A stretch of 64,000 nucleotides of DNA from positions 44,206,001 through 44,270,000 of the forward strand of contig CM114273.1 of NCBI GenBank assembly GCA_050084515.1, in the 5' to 3' direction. Both the position numbers and the translations under genes were made by a program. The notes beneath the pieces were generated by a model that was given only the letters and a program-made list of their open reading frames with translations, was not told the origin of the DNA and did not search any database. Positions 21,530 through 36,115 of this stretch are shown here, in pieces (position 1 is the stretch's first letter; every line of letters starts with the position of its first letter). This DNA comes from Blasia pusilla. Its lineage: Eukaryota; Marchantiophyta; Marchantiopsida; Blasiales.

Positions 21530-23590
21530 CATAGAGAGAGATGGACGACATGGGCCACCGGGGCAAGCGTCATTTTTGGAGTGCGGTAGGTACTATAGAT
21601 CTGGATGATTTCATCTAGGAGTTTGACACGTGGTGTGACTTCCAGGAGATCAAAGCCCCTACATGGTTCAACCCTTTCATGGCATGGAAGGGTCTGTTCC
21701 AACATTTAGAGGGTCCTCCGATAGATGACCACATGGAGTTCTGGTATTTATATTCTGTAGAGATCAATGCCTAGAGGGTGTATTGGGCTCCAGGGTGTGT
21801 GTCCACTAGTGGCCACGAGGCGTATGATGGTATAGTGTGAGCGGAGAGACCTTCACCATTAGCCCGGGGACTAGATGGAGAGGATGACAGTGAGAGTGGT
21901 GAGGTGGTAGAAACCTCTTGTGGTAGAGGACCAGCAAGTTTCAGTCCTAGAGTGGAGTTCTTCCAACAGTTGGGGAGGAGCTATCAGGGTGTGCAGACGG
22001 ACAAGCTGAAGAGTCTAGAGGATTTTTAGCGCAGATCGGGTGAGAGTCTGAAGGAGACGTTCACGCGCATGCGACGATTGATTGTTGCCACATATGGGGT
22101 GATTGAGACGCAATCAGTGCACTATTGGTATGGGGTGCTGGATGAGGAACTACGGAGGAGTGTTTGGGATGCGATATTACTTCACACGGTGAAGCCCACA
22201 TTGAAGGTGGTCTTTGAGTTGTCTGATGGATAGAGCTCAACATGAGTGAGGAGCAGGTGGTGACCACCGGTTTTTTGCGGGATTCAACAGGTCGATGAGT
22301 AGGAGTAGACCCACAGGTGCCCTAGCATGCACCTATACCACATGAGCGGGCCAGTGGGCCTAGAGAGCAGGGCGGGTATCATGAGCCGATGAGGCAATGG
22401 CGTGTACCGACATATGTTTCCCAACAGGGACCAGAGTTGGCTTGTTGGACGTGTGATGGGTCACATAGGCAAAAGGACTGACCACCGCATTGGGAGAGCG
22501 CCACCGGCGCCTCTGATTTCTCAGAAGCCAGAGAGGATGGCCCCACCACAATAACACTATGATCATTGTCACCAATATGGTCACACTAGAGATAGGTGTT
22601 ATGATCTTCACCAGGAAGTTTGTCCTGAGGTAGGCAGAGGACTTGGGGCGAGAGAGTTGGTGGAGATCTAGTGGTAGATGATCGTGGTGGTAGAGTGCCA
22701 TCACTAGTCACGGGAGATGGAGGACGTACACCCAATGCAGTGCTTCTTAGGCGGATCGATCAGTTGGAGCAGAGGATTGCTGCCATGACGATGATGCAAC
22801 TACAGGCAGTCCAGAGCTGAGATTAGCTAGTGTGGCGCCAATCTCCACATCATACCACGATGCTGGTGAGGATTCTGCAGGGATGGGATTTATATGTAGT
22901 GCGGCTAAGGTTGAGGCTGCTGCGATAGTGACTCGAGGTGCTACTAGAGTAACCAAGCCATCGAGAGATGGGGTTGAGATTGACCCACCGGAGGGGACCA
23001 ATGGATGGCAGGCCAAAGTTCCCTAGTCATTCACGTTGTCAGAGGCATTGCATACACCATCGATGGTGCCTCGACGACCGCTAGTACCCACAGGTGGGAT
23101 AGGTGTGTCGACGTCACCAAGAGTTGGAGAGACAACTCCTATGCCGGCTCGGGAGGAGCCAATGTCGACCATGTTGTTGGAGATGGCCACTAGGATGAGC
23201 CAGACTCTATTGTTTTGTGCCATGGAGTTGGCGACGTTGGGAGTTAGACCAGCAGAGGTTTCCGGCTGGCCGCCATGTTATGTGAGCATGGAGAGATGAG
23301 TGGCTCTCGTTCAGAGGTAGTTGAGGAGGTGATGGACTTGCCATCGGAGCAGGAGCTCGAGACATCACCCATTGAGTCATGGCATGCGGCGGCGGAGAAG
23401 TTGGTAGATATGCCAACTAGGCCTGCGAGCTATGGTCACACCAGATGTGATGTTGTTGGATAATCGAGCACGAGTGTTTCTCTTGGTTAGTCCCACAGGT
23501 ACGACGTACCATCTAGAGCGCGTCCTACTTGATTCGGGAGAGCAGCCCTTGATGTTAAGGAAGGCGGCGTGTTTGATGTTAGGGAAGACG
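21530..23590 (+). pseudogene. LTR retrotransposon gag-protease remnant
   Basis: Broken plus-strand frames give a gag-like segment at about 21950-22230, with GESLKETFTRMRRLIVATYG and DEELRRSVWDAIL. Its first part is cut by TAG at about 22027 in an otherwise open context. Two CCHC-type knuckle remnants follow: CWTCDGSHRQKD at about 22440, where the last Cys is a stop, and HCHQYGHTRDRC at about 22570, lacking its first Cys. A coiled segment RRIDQLEQRIAAM lies at about 22750, and a retroviral-type aspartic protease core, VLLDSGEQPLML, at about 23525. There is no reverse transcriptase or LTR that I can define. It is too decayed to function. It is a different family from the gypsy copies at 32.8 and 60.4 kb, judging from the distinct knuckle and protease sequences. 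Confidence 0.65.
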
Positions 23591-23595
23591 ACGAA

Positions 23596-23659
23596 GATGG
23601 CTTGAGAAAGCCATCTCTCTCACTCTTATACCCTTGGGAAGAGCCAAAAAGCTCTTCCC
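23596..23659. other. Two adjacent perfect hairpins
   Basis: GATGGCTT (23596) pairs with AAGCCATC across a GAGA loop. Sixteen or so bases later GGGAAGAGC (23636-23644) pairs perfectly with GCTCTTCCC (23651-23659) across CAAAAA. They lie at the 3' edge of the retroelement remnant. Their role is unknown. Confidence 0.6.
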
Positions 23660-23881
23660 CCAAAAATAGGTTGCAAATGGTAATCTGCGTGCACAGGTTA
23701 TCAGGTGACCATTGACGTGGTCAACGGATCATCTGACAAACTAAAACCAAAATAGGGAAATTGTCATAAACAACCTTCCTGATACAATGAACCTATCGCC
23801 AACCTCATTTGACATCTCAAGATGAAGTTACACCCGAACAACCCACCGACTCTCTAAGCTGTCGACGCGATAGAACTAAAC
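23660..23881. other. Short intergenic stretch
   Basis: Nothing recognised between the twin hairpins and the minus-strand pseudogene. Confidence 0.3.
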
Positions 23882-24679
23882 CTACGTCAAACTAAGATGT
23901 GACATCAAAAACGTCCTTGAAACCAGATTGATTCTTCCACTTCGCGAACAAGCGAGCACTTCGGCTGGGAGATATTTCTCTCTCAGATACTCCAAACACC
24001 ACCTGGCAGTAAGGAAGGCATTGATACTGCGTGTTGGCCTCACAACTTCCACTGATATCGGATCCAAGGTACGGAAGATGACTTCTGGGGTGATCTCCAC
24101 TCTTGGGCATTCCTTGCAGAGTTAGCTATCCAAGTTCATTTTGGAATAAGACCAAGGCCTTTAGCTTTTCTTGGATTGCATGGAGAAGACGTTTACCATT
24201 AGTGCGAGTAAACCCTTTGGAAAACCAATCCGCCTAGTACTAATAAAATGACTAACACTCATCCCATCCAAGAAACTCTCTTTCATTATGAGAAGGTAAG
24301 AGAGAATAGTACCGGCCCCGTAATGATTTTTTTCATCTCGGGGTCTTGGAAGTATATTAAATTTTGGAAGGGATTTAACGCTATTTGGATCATTAAAAAG
24401 GAGGGAATTGATCCCAACGTTCACGAGGATTGTATTCTTTGGGCAGGAGAAGTTACTAAACTCTCTGATAGCGTAAAAAAACCATAGATCTTTCACATAC
24501 TTTGAGAGATCCTTTGTCCCCTTCCGAAGCGAGCCGTCCCGCATAGACCAAAAAAATTTGGGTTTCTTGACAAAAGATTCACACGAATAGCAAGAATGTG
24601 CCATCCTCTCAAACATTTCAAGTGCATCTTCCCTATTCATCGTGGTGCAAAACCCATAATCATATTTTCTCTCTATCAT
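23882..24679 (-). pseudogene. Unknown protein remnant, about 265 codons, two in-frame stops
   Basis: Minus-strand frames 24679-24161 and 24100-23882 are in the same reading frame. They are separated only by two TAA codons, with protein-like sequence between them (RPWSYSKMNLDS). The product has a Cys- and aromatic-rich N-terminal part (AHSCYSCESFVKKPKFFWS) and a later segment CLEYLREKYLPAEVLACSR. I do not recognise the family. The continuity of frame across the stops suggests one former gene or exon. The neighbours are retroelement debris on one side and noncoding sequence on the other, so its origin may be host or element. Confidence 0.4.
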
Positions 24680-27157
24680 ATCGGTTAGTATTTTGACGTA
24701 TGGGAGGACAAATACAACTCTTCTAACTCCATCCCTTTTTAATCAAAATTTTGAATTATCTTTCCCATACATACAATTAAAATGGAACAATCCTTTTGCC
24801 TAATAGAAGGAACGATTATATTAATTAAAAAAAACATGTATCCAAAATATATATGAAAATAATAGTATGTATTGAATTTGAAATTCAAATCACGGATATA
24901 TGCCATGCCATCCCAACACATGCCATTCACGTGGGATTCGAATATCCACACCCGGATATCTGAAACCGACCCTCATGGGAGCCGTCGTGTCATTCCACTA
25001 GGAATCGCCCGCTTTCGATTCTGGCAATCCCTATTGGGATACGGGTGCCAAAACCCGTTACTCAACCCAAGCCACGGGCGAACAATAAATACGTTGCAGT
25101 CTAGTCTAACGTGAGGGTTAAACTAAAGGTATGCCCTACCTGGCTTCCGCCATAATGGACGTCGCGACAGTCGCTATTAATGACTAATTTCTCCGCTCTT
25201 TTAGAGGACCGCAAACTGGTAGCACTTCATAAATTATTTTCTTTTAATATTTGTGTCATTATACGATGCAGGTTTATCCTTACTGCTGTGGTCGTATCAT
25301 CCTGTGGGCACCGTTGGATGTATTTCTTAAGGGCAGCGGATGGAGGGATCGTAGAATTCGAGCCTATTTGTCAGGGCCCCCGGATGCCGCGAGGTTTCCC
25401 ATCCTATTTTCTATGTATATTTTTCTTTTGTCTTCCGCGAGACCAGGATTCAATCATTAAACACTTTTTTCTTGGTAATTTTTTGTTTTTCGGATGGGTT
25501 TCTCATCATGTATGTTATTATTGAAGTGCCTTTTTTAATTGTGAACATCTTTTTGTTTGATATTGGAAATTTTAAATTTGTATGTGGGGTCATGAGTTCT
25601 TTCATTGACCATACACTGGCAAAAGTTATTTAAATGCCTCTTTTCTTACCACGTACTTTTTGAAAATTTTTAAGATTTTGGGATGGATTTTCCATCACTC
25701 ACTTTTTATGGAGGTCTTGTTTCTTCTTTCTTAAACAACTTTGAAAAGCAAATGGTTCAAATTGGGTGGTTTTGAAATTTGGTGAAGCCTTGGAGACATA
25801 GTGGAATTGTTGTTTGGAGTCTAGTCAGGTTTATGTTGAACGCTCCCTTCACCGCGCTATCACGCAAAGCCTTCATCACCTCTCAAGAGTGTGAGTTGAT
25901 CTTGGTGAGCTTTCTTACGTTTGAGATATGTTGGATTAAATATTTTTATGGATTGTGCTTAGAGTGTACTTTACACTCTTGAATTGTGAGTAGGACAATG
26001 GGAGGGAGTAGACTAGGGGGATAACAGATTGGTTGATTGAGCTTCTTGCTCGATTAGGGGTTTGATTCCCCTCTGTCAAAGTGTAAGGACAACATGTTGG
26101 ATGTACTTCTTTTTCTTTCAAGGCCTTATTTATTTCAAGTGATTGCTTTACTTAAAGAATTTTAGGGGTACTAAAAATGAAAATTGATTCCCTTAAAGTA
26201 CATAAGGGTGAGAAAAAAAATTTCATTTATAAGTTAGGGGGTCTAGACCCTAAAACATCGTAGGTGATGTAGAGCCTTCAATATAGTGAGCCCCCCGAAT
26301 ACATCACCTTAAGTCGAATCATTCAACGCTCATTCCCTCGGATTCTCAGTTTGTCACTACAATCTTATCACATTGCCTCTCAAAATCTGCTCTTTAACTG
26401 CATCTGCTCGTCCGCTCTTCAGCTGAGTCCACTCGTATTGTTGCTTCTCAATGTTCTCTAATTGTATCCTCATTTTTCTTTGTAGTTTATGCTCTCATGT
26501 GTTGGCTCGGATGTGTTAGCTCGAATGTGTTAGCTCATATTGTTAATGTGCCTCGGCATAGTAAACGCCTTTGCAATCTACTCTTATGCGCTCGTTGCTC
26601 TTCAATCCCCTCCCTCCTCTTGCACTGCTTTGTAGTGTATGCTTGTTACAATTGCTCTATGGTGTATGGTCATTAAAACTCGTATTATTCTTGTGCTCGT
26701 TGATTAGTGACTTGTGCTCACGTAAGGTGTTATATTCAGTGGAGCTCTATAGTTGCCTACATTATTCAAGTCTCTTGCGTAGTGCCCGCTAGATGTTTCT
26801 CTAGTTGGCTTTCATTCTTTTCAAGATGTGCATTTGCAGGGTTGTGGTCATCTGATTTTATGAGTAATCTCTTTGAATGAATTTCATCGAGGAGGTTGTG
26901 AATTTGAATTAGTCAAGAACATAGCTAGGACTTAATCTTACTTTGCATTTCCAATGGAGAGTAAGTCTAGTAAGAGCCAGAGATAACTTATAGATTTAGG
27001 GTTCGACAGAAAACAAGAACCATCCAACTTGGCCGTAAAAGATGCAAATGATTCCAAAAATGATGACATAGATTCTATAGAGCCTCTTCAATCTAAGATT
27101 GAAGAAAACATAAAACTTTGAAGAGATGCATGATAATATGCCTTTGAATAGATTGAG
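24680..27157. other. Intergenic; possible tRNA-like SINE piece near 26.0 kb
   Basis: No convincing gene. Small frames at 24872-25114 and 25180-25524 show no domain. A tRNA-like segment at 26012-26072 is listed separately. The remainder includes T-rich and CT-rich sequence. Confidence 0.3.
26012..26072 (+). ncRNA. tRNA-like segment (possible SINE head)
   Basis: GGTTTGATTCC at 26059-26069 fits a pol III B box and T-arm, flanked by GGGG and CCCC that could pair. Upstream, GGATAACAGATTGGTT at 26019-26034 resembles a D-arm with an A box, and TTGAGC...GCTCGA could form a short stem. The anticodon arm is abnormal, so it is not a functional tRNA. A tRNA-derived SINE or tRNA fossil is possible, and chance is not excluded. 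Confidence 0.25.
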
Positions 27158-27512
27158 TTTGAGTCCTACACTAGGCTAGTATTTTGTAAGGTATGTAGAG
27201 ATAGTAAAAGAAAATCAGCCTTTGCCACTCATGGGGCAATGAACGTGAAAATCTCAGCCTTCATTGATCATGGGAAATCCAAGGAACACGCTAGATTAGC
27301 TTAGGCCTACCACTATGGGAAGAAAAGACTTGAAAAAACCATTGCTTCATCGAATAAGGCATATGATGAAGCTTTGCTAACCCTCCTTCGCGCTGCTTTC
27401 TTTGTTGCAAAGCAAAACATTGCATTCTCATGTTCCCTAGCCTTTGTGAGTTGTTGAAGGTTTTTTCTACCACCATAACTAAGACCATGTACCAGGATGA
27501 TATCATGTATTA
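27158..27512 (+). pseudogene. N-terminal zinc-finger piece of a hAT-type (ZNF862-like) protein
   Basis: A plus-strand frame encodes FESYTRLVFCKVCRDSKRK, then AFATHGAMNVKISAFIDHG, then KSKEHARLA. This is the C-x2-C...H-x5-H finger typical of the N-terminus of ZNF862-like hAT proteins. A TAG at about 27302, a TGA after AFVSC near 27456 and a likely frameshift break it. A downstream segment with VAKQNIAFS matches the helix that follows the finger in this family. There is no catalytic region. It could be a relic of the same family as the C-terminal fragment at 1.6-2.4 kb (opposite strand). Confidence 0.6.
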
Positions 27513-31697
<4,185 letters not shown>

Positions 31698-31940
31698 AAA
31701 AGCCATTGCGGATCCAAAAAAATACACGTGAGAGTGTATCAACCAAGACTCTTCAAATATGCCATGGACAATACACACCAATGATGATCCGCATGTCCCA
31801 TTAGCCACAACAGACACTACTCCTTCCACTCCCGCCCCATTCAATTGATCGATCAAACAACTAGCTCCAACCAACTTCATTGCATCTGCTCCCACAATTC
31901 TGCGAGCCTCCAACTTCAGGGAAATACATAGAAGTACAAA

Positions 31941-32239
31941 GAAAAAAGCTCCATGGAAGCAACACGTAATCACAACACCATCAAAACTCCCTCCACACCT
32001 ACCCAACAATCAATTCTGACCGAAATCACTACTTCAGCTCCCGTATGGCACTTCTGCAACTCTCCTTGTCCATTGAAATGCGCACAGGCGCTAGAAATAG
32101 AACTCCATGGAGCGCGGGGCAAGAAGAAACGGAGAGGTAGTAGTCTTTGAACGACAACAAGGAGGCCAAGAGGGAAAAAAGCGTCGAAAACAAAGCTCCG
32201 TGCAAGCAGCACAAAGTCACAACACCATCAGAACTCCCG
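31941..32239 (+). repeat. Direct repeat, about 50 bp, 248 bp apart
   Basis: Copies at 31941-31991 and 32188-32239 share the blocks AAAGCTCC, GCAAGCA or GAAGCAA, and CACAACACCATCA followed by AACTCCC. The intervening sequence contains shorter echoes (AACTCCATGGAGCG). No coding role is visible. Confidence 0.55.
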
Positions 32240-32527
32240 CAAGATGGAAAGAACGTAGTAGGAAGGCAGCGCAGAGCGAGAATGAGAGAGAGCCCTTCCC
32301 TGAGCCTTATAACAAGTTTGGAATTTCTGGCCCATCTTGCTTGATCATGCTTACACTCCCTTGCTTGTTTTCCCCCCAATCAGTAGCTCCTTCTTTGCTT
32401 GTGCGTCATGAGTGCGTCTAGAGGACCCCATATCATTTGCCACCTAGATATGTGAAAATTTGGAATCCCCATTAATTTTGCTTATTTTTCTTCATCCAAG
32501 TGTAGGTGTACATTATTTGTATTTAGT

Positions 32528-32818
32528 TTATGACTTGACACGTTTAGTCATTTTTCATTCCTTACACAAGTGAGTCATATAAATTTTCAGTATGACTATT
32601 CAGAAGACTGACTACTTGTTAAGTCATTTCAAATATGACTATACAATATCCTAAGATTTCTCTATGACTTAGTCATATTTGTATATGACTTGAACTTTAC
32701 TATTATATGGTGTGATATGACTTCTATCCGACTGGCAAACATTCAAGTCATATGTTTGAGTCATGAAGAACCTAAATTATTCTAGTACTTGTCATAAAAC
32801 CACTATTTTCTTGTAGTG
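32528..32818. mobile_element. CACTA-like terminus with TGACT subterminal repeats
   Basis: The right end TTTTCTTGTAGTG (32806-32818) is the complement of CACTACAAGAAAA, the conserved tip of plant CACTA (En/Spm) elements. The 290 bp inside it hold more than ten copies of TATGACT or its complement AGTCATA, in both orientations, including the 15-bp palindrome TATGACTTAGTCATA at 32663-32677. Clustered subterminal repeats next to a CACTA tip are characteristic and bind the TNPA-type protein. The left end was not established. The tip directly abuts gypsy sequence that has lost its first bases. Confidence 0.6.
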
Positions 32819-33690
32819 GTTCGTGCTTTGGAGAGGCGTTTGGAAAGTCTCTTGGAAAAGTCCAAGAGACGAAACGCAGAATAGAGTTGTGCGTTTCATG
32901 CATTAGTGGTCGCAACCAGGAAACCTAGACCAAACACGAGCCAAGACTTGAGATGAGTTGAGTCTTGGAAGATTGGTTGCCAAAGAGGTGAGAACCAGTT
33001 TTGGAACGCGACTAGCGTTTGGGGAATGTGAATGTGTTTTGGATCACAATATTTATCCCAAAGATGCGTTTGGGATAAATAAGGGTGCAATGGAAAGCTT
33101 ATCTTATGATACTTCAAACGCATTCAGGATCTTAGCAAACGCATAAGTATAGACTAAGATATTGGCAAAAAACGACTATGTGAGCAATCGGGTTGAGGAC
33201 CAATTGGAGAGGCCCAGGTGTCTTTCCCTATATGTAGGGAACCGTGGAGATCCCTAGAAGTAATAGTAAGGGAGGAGTCTCTCCAAGATGGCTTGGAACA
33301 CGAATCCCCACTTTGAGCACCAAACGGCGTCTGAGAGGCACGGGATGGAACAAGAGTTTGGCGTTGGAACTCGAAATCCAAACCTAATCCAAGGGAGTGG
33401 ACTTTGTATACCACACTTGGATTCCAACCCAAGATTCACTTTGTGTTAGTCTCGGTTAGGGACTCATTGGATGTCCATTGGACAATTGGAACCGCCAGAC
33501 GCAAAATGCAGTTTGAGGATCTTGAACCGACCATAAAGTGTGTCCCAAGTCCTTCAAGACTTGCCCGTGTTGTAAATCGAGAAACTAGGAAGGTTAAGCT
33601 TGATGAGAGACCGAGACAAGAACTCGGAAAGTTAGTCCGCTGACTGATCCAAGACCCGACTAACCAAAGTGCATGTCTGGATGTAGATTA
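32819..33690 (+). mobile_element. Gypsy copy A: 5'-truncated LTR and leader
   Basis: Collinear with the LTR at 60402-61404: shared blocks include GTGGTCGCAAC or GATGGTCGCAAC, AAACCTGGACCAAAC-like, TTGGAACGC(C/G)AC, AAGATGCGTTTGG and GCAAACGCATAAG. The first 65-70 bp of the LTR are missing, because the sequence starts at the CACTA-like tip. About 97 bp spanning the LTR 3' end and the tRNA primer site are also missing. The deletion is flanked by TGAG in the intact copy. Confidence 0.75.
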
Positions 33691-33825
33691 GCGTTGAGAG
33701 CGTGAACTTGGGATCGTCAAAGATCTAAATGCTTCACAAGAACTCAAGGTAGCTGGAAGACCGCAACGCTTGAGGAGGAACAAAAGAGATGAGAAGGAGA
33801 TCTGAGAAGGCGAGGACTTGCAAAT

Positions 33826-33905
33826 GACGACCAAGGGTGAATAAGTGAGGAAAACGCGAGTCAAAGAAAAAAAGCCAAGAGAAAAATCAATGACGGTGTC
33901 GTATA
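33826..33905 (+). pseudogene. Gypsy copy A: start of gag
   Basis: ATGACGACCAAGGGTGAATAA corresponds to the gag start at 61553 of copy B, but with an early TAA. Homology fades by about 33905, where unrelated sequence begins. Only the N-terminal tip of gag is preserved. Confidence 0.5.
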
Positions 33906-35140
33906 GTAAAACCAGCCAGTGTGTAAACTCCTTCCTTGTCAAGTGTTAGGTAAGTTTTATTAGTATTAAGTAACTTAGCTCAGGAAAAAGAAATTCCCAT
34001 GTTTAAACTGTTTATGGTGCCTTTTTTATGCAGGCCCAACTTTAGGAAAACAAGTAAAAAATAAAAGATAACTTTATAAAAGTAAAGTAGTGAGGTTGGT
34101 GATTTAATAAAAAATAAAATTGGTCTTGGTTGGTGGCTAGGTTAGTTGGGATAATTTGGAAAATATCAAGTGGGTAAAAGAGGATATTTTGGAAGAGATA
34201 AGAGGAAATCTACTTGTGTCAAAATGTAATTGGCTAAGCCTTGAGAGGAAGCCATGTGGCACAAGATAAGATTAACTCTATTTTGCACTCTTGTGGATCT
34301 CTTATGAGTATATAAAGAGGAGGGACCTTCAAGGGTTCATCACCTTCTATTCCACATCTTGAGTCTCTCGTGTCACTCTTGAGTGTATGCCTTTGGGATT
34401 GCTTGCTCTTCCAATGAGAGTGGATCACCCCTCTTGGGAGAGTAACTTGACCATGGTCTATTCTCCGAGAGGTTTCTAGAGTATGGTGTGTGTGTGTGTG
34501 TGTGGAGATGAGAGGCTTGTCACTTTAGAGGAGTTTAGTCATACTAAAATAGTGAATGTTTTGGCTTGTTATTTTCCCAATGAGAGTGGATTATCCCTCT
34601 TGGGAGAATAACTCCGCCAAAACCCATTCTTGAGGAGAGTAGAGAATGTCTTTCAAGCATGGATAGGGGTGGAGCACGAGTTGTGCCCGACCTTCCTTTC
34701 CTGAATCCTTACCATGTCAAGGTACTCTTTGTAGATAGGCACTGGTGCACTCAGTATTTAGTTTATCACTTTGGGGAGACGTTCATGAACCGGGTCATGC
34801 AATCTCCAACTTCGGTGATCCTTCCTATCGTCACATATAGAAGGACATGGGATTGTACTTTGTATGTCCTTATATAGCGATCCATGGACGTCAATAGGCC
34901 TGCTCAAGTAGGGTTTAACACTAGTTATGCTATCTTCCTCGTGTACAAGCGTAAAGTAGTTTATAGGGATTTTATAATTAGGAATTCTGGGATCTGATGT
35001 TACGAAGAAGTGATCGCTTCGGCACTTCCATTGGTCATACTTGTCGTGAGAGAATGGAGAATATACATAATAATTTTGTATTGATAAAGGAGAACTTCTC
35101 AAAGAGTTCACCTTGCATACATCATGTCTGCCGCAGCTAG
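33906..35140. other. Unrelated 1.2-kb insertion inside gypsy copy A
   Basis: This block interrupts gag. It contains TATATAAAG at 34309-34317, a good TATA-box match. It also holds a direct repeat, 34413-34447 and 34578-34612, with CCAATGAGAGTGGAT and CCCTCTTGGGAGA shared, and a short GT run near 34490. A TATA box and lack of coding would suit an LTR or a small nonautonomous element, but no TG...CA ends with target duplication were found. Confidence 0.4.
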
Positions 35141-35640
35141 AAGGCCTGCCCTTACTCGAAGAAAGGCTCTCGATACGAAAACGTTTCTAAAGGATCACGC
35201 TCTCCACTAGTGGATGGCTCATGGTAAAGAAAATCTGGGTCGTGGAAGAACGTTGAGTTGGGAAGATTTCAAGGAGTTGATTGGGAACCGATTCACTCTG
35301 GAATATCAGGAGTATCACGATGGCATGGAGTTTATGAGGTTGCGCCAAAGCATATCCCTTTGCGCTTATGTGTGAGAGTTCAGTGCACTCATGAGCTCAC
35401 TTTCCACATATGAGTTTAGAAAGAAGGTGATCTTCTTAAGTGGACTCAAACCGAGCAACGAAAAGGCCCTCTTTCGTATGCCTCACATTCCATAGACGTG
35501 CGCGGAACTTCTGAGACTAGCAGAGCGGATAAGGGATGATGAAGTCCAAAACCAAAAACCCTTTGAGCCAATAAGTTTTTCTAAGTTACCGAAAAACAAA
35601 GGGACATCCAAGAGGGTTTGGAATGGTGGTGAGCGCGACG
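35141..35640 (+). pseudogene. Gypsy copy A: C-terminal gag
   Basis: Collinear with 61990-62450 of copy B, including the segments KELIGNRFTLEYQ, GLKPSNEKALFRM and LAERIRDDE. It is broken by stops (for example TGA after LCAYV) and frame changes. The retrotransposon gag region is followed by a damaged knuckle (RGHIAKEC) whose first two cysteines are lost. Confidence 0.7.
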
Positions 35641-36115
35641 CGGGCATATTGCTAAGGAATGTGTGAGGCCCAAGGTTAGTAAACCAAGTATGATTGCGTT
35701 TGCTGCTAAGCACTTACCGGCGGGAGATCTAGATACATCTCTCAAAGTCACCAAGAGAACACCAAATTTGGTTTACTTAGGATCAAAGATTGCTAATTGC
35801 GATGTGATGTTGCTTGTTGATATAGGTGCTTCGCGCTCATTTTTGAGCCGGAGAATCATAAAGACGTTAGAATTGCCAATCACTAAGGCGGATGAACCCA
35901 TTAGGGTAGGATTTGTAGGAGGCAAGTCTCACCAGACCTTAGAGCTGGTTTTAGGGCTAGTTGTGGGATGCGGAGTATTTGAGTTGAAGGAGAATTTCAC
36001 ATTTTGCAACATGGACGAAATCGGTGGAGTCTTGGGGAACACGTTCTTGGATGCGTATGAGGTGGAACTAAGGCAAAGACCTTTGAGGTTGAGCGTTTTG
36101 GTTAACGGAAAATAG
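35641..36115 (+). pseudogene. Gypsy copy A: aspartic protease
   Basis: The open stretch encodes the Ty3/gypsy-type protease. The catalytic triplet is Asp-Ile-Gly at 35819-35827 (LLVDIGASRSFLS) where copy B has Asp-Thr-Gly, a C-to-T change that should abolish activity. Downstream are a VGFVGGKSH flap-like segment and a conserved GNTFLDAYEVEL. The frame ends at TAG 36113-36115. Copy B lacks the part after ENFT, so only here is the end of the protease visible. Confidence 0.8.

Noticed and set aside
22360-23416. Minus-strand frames opposite the gag-protease remnant
   Set aside because: The plus strand carries gag, knuckle and protease motifs; the minus frames are shadows.
25040-25060. Short ACGGGT...ACCCGT stem
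   Set aside because: Six base pairs with a small loop is within chance expectation.
33944-34700. Solo LTR beginning TGTTAGG inside gypsy copy A
   Set aside because: No matching CA end with a 5-bp target duplication was found.
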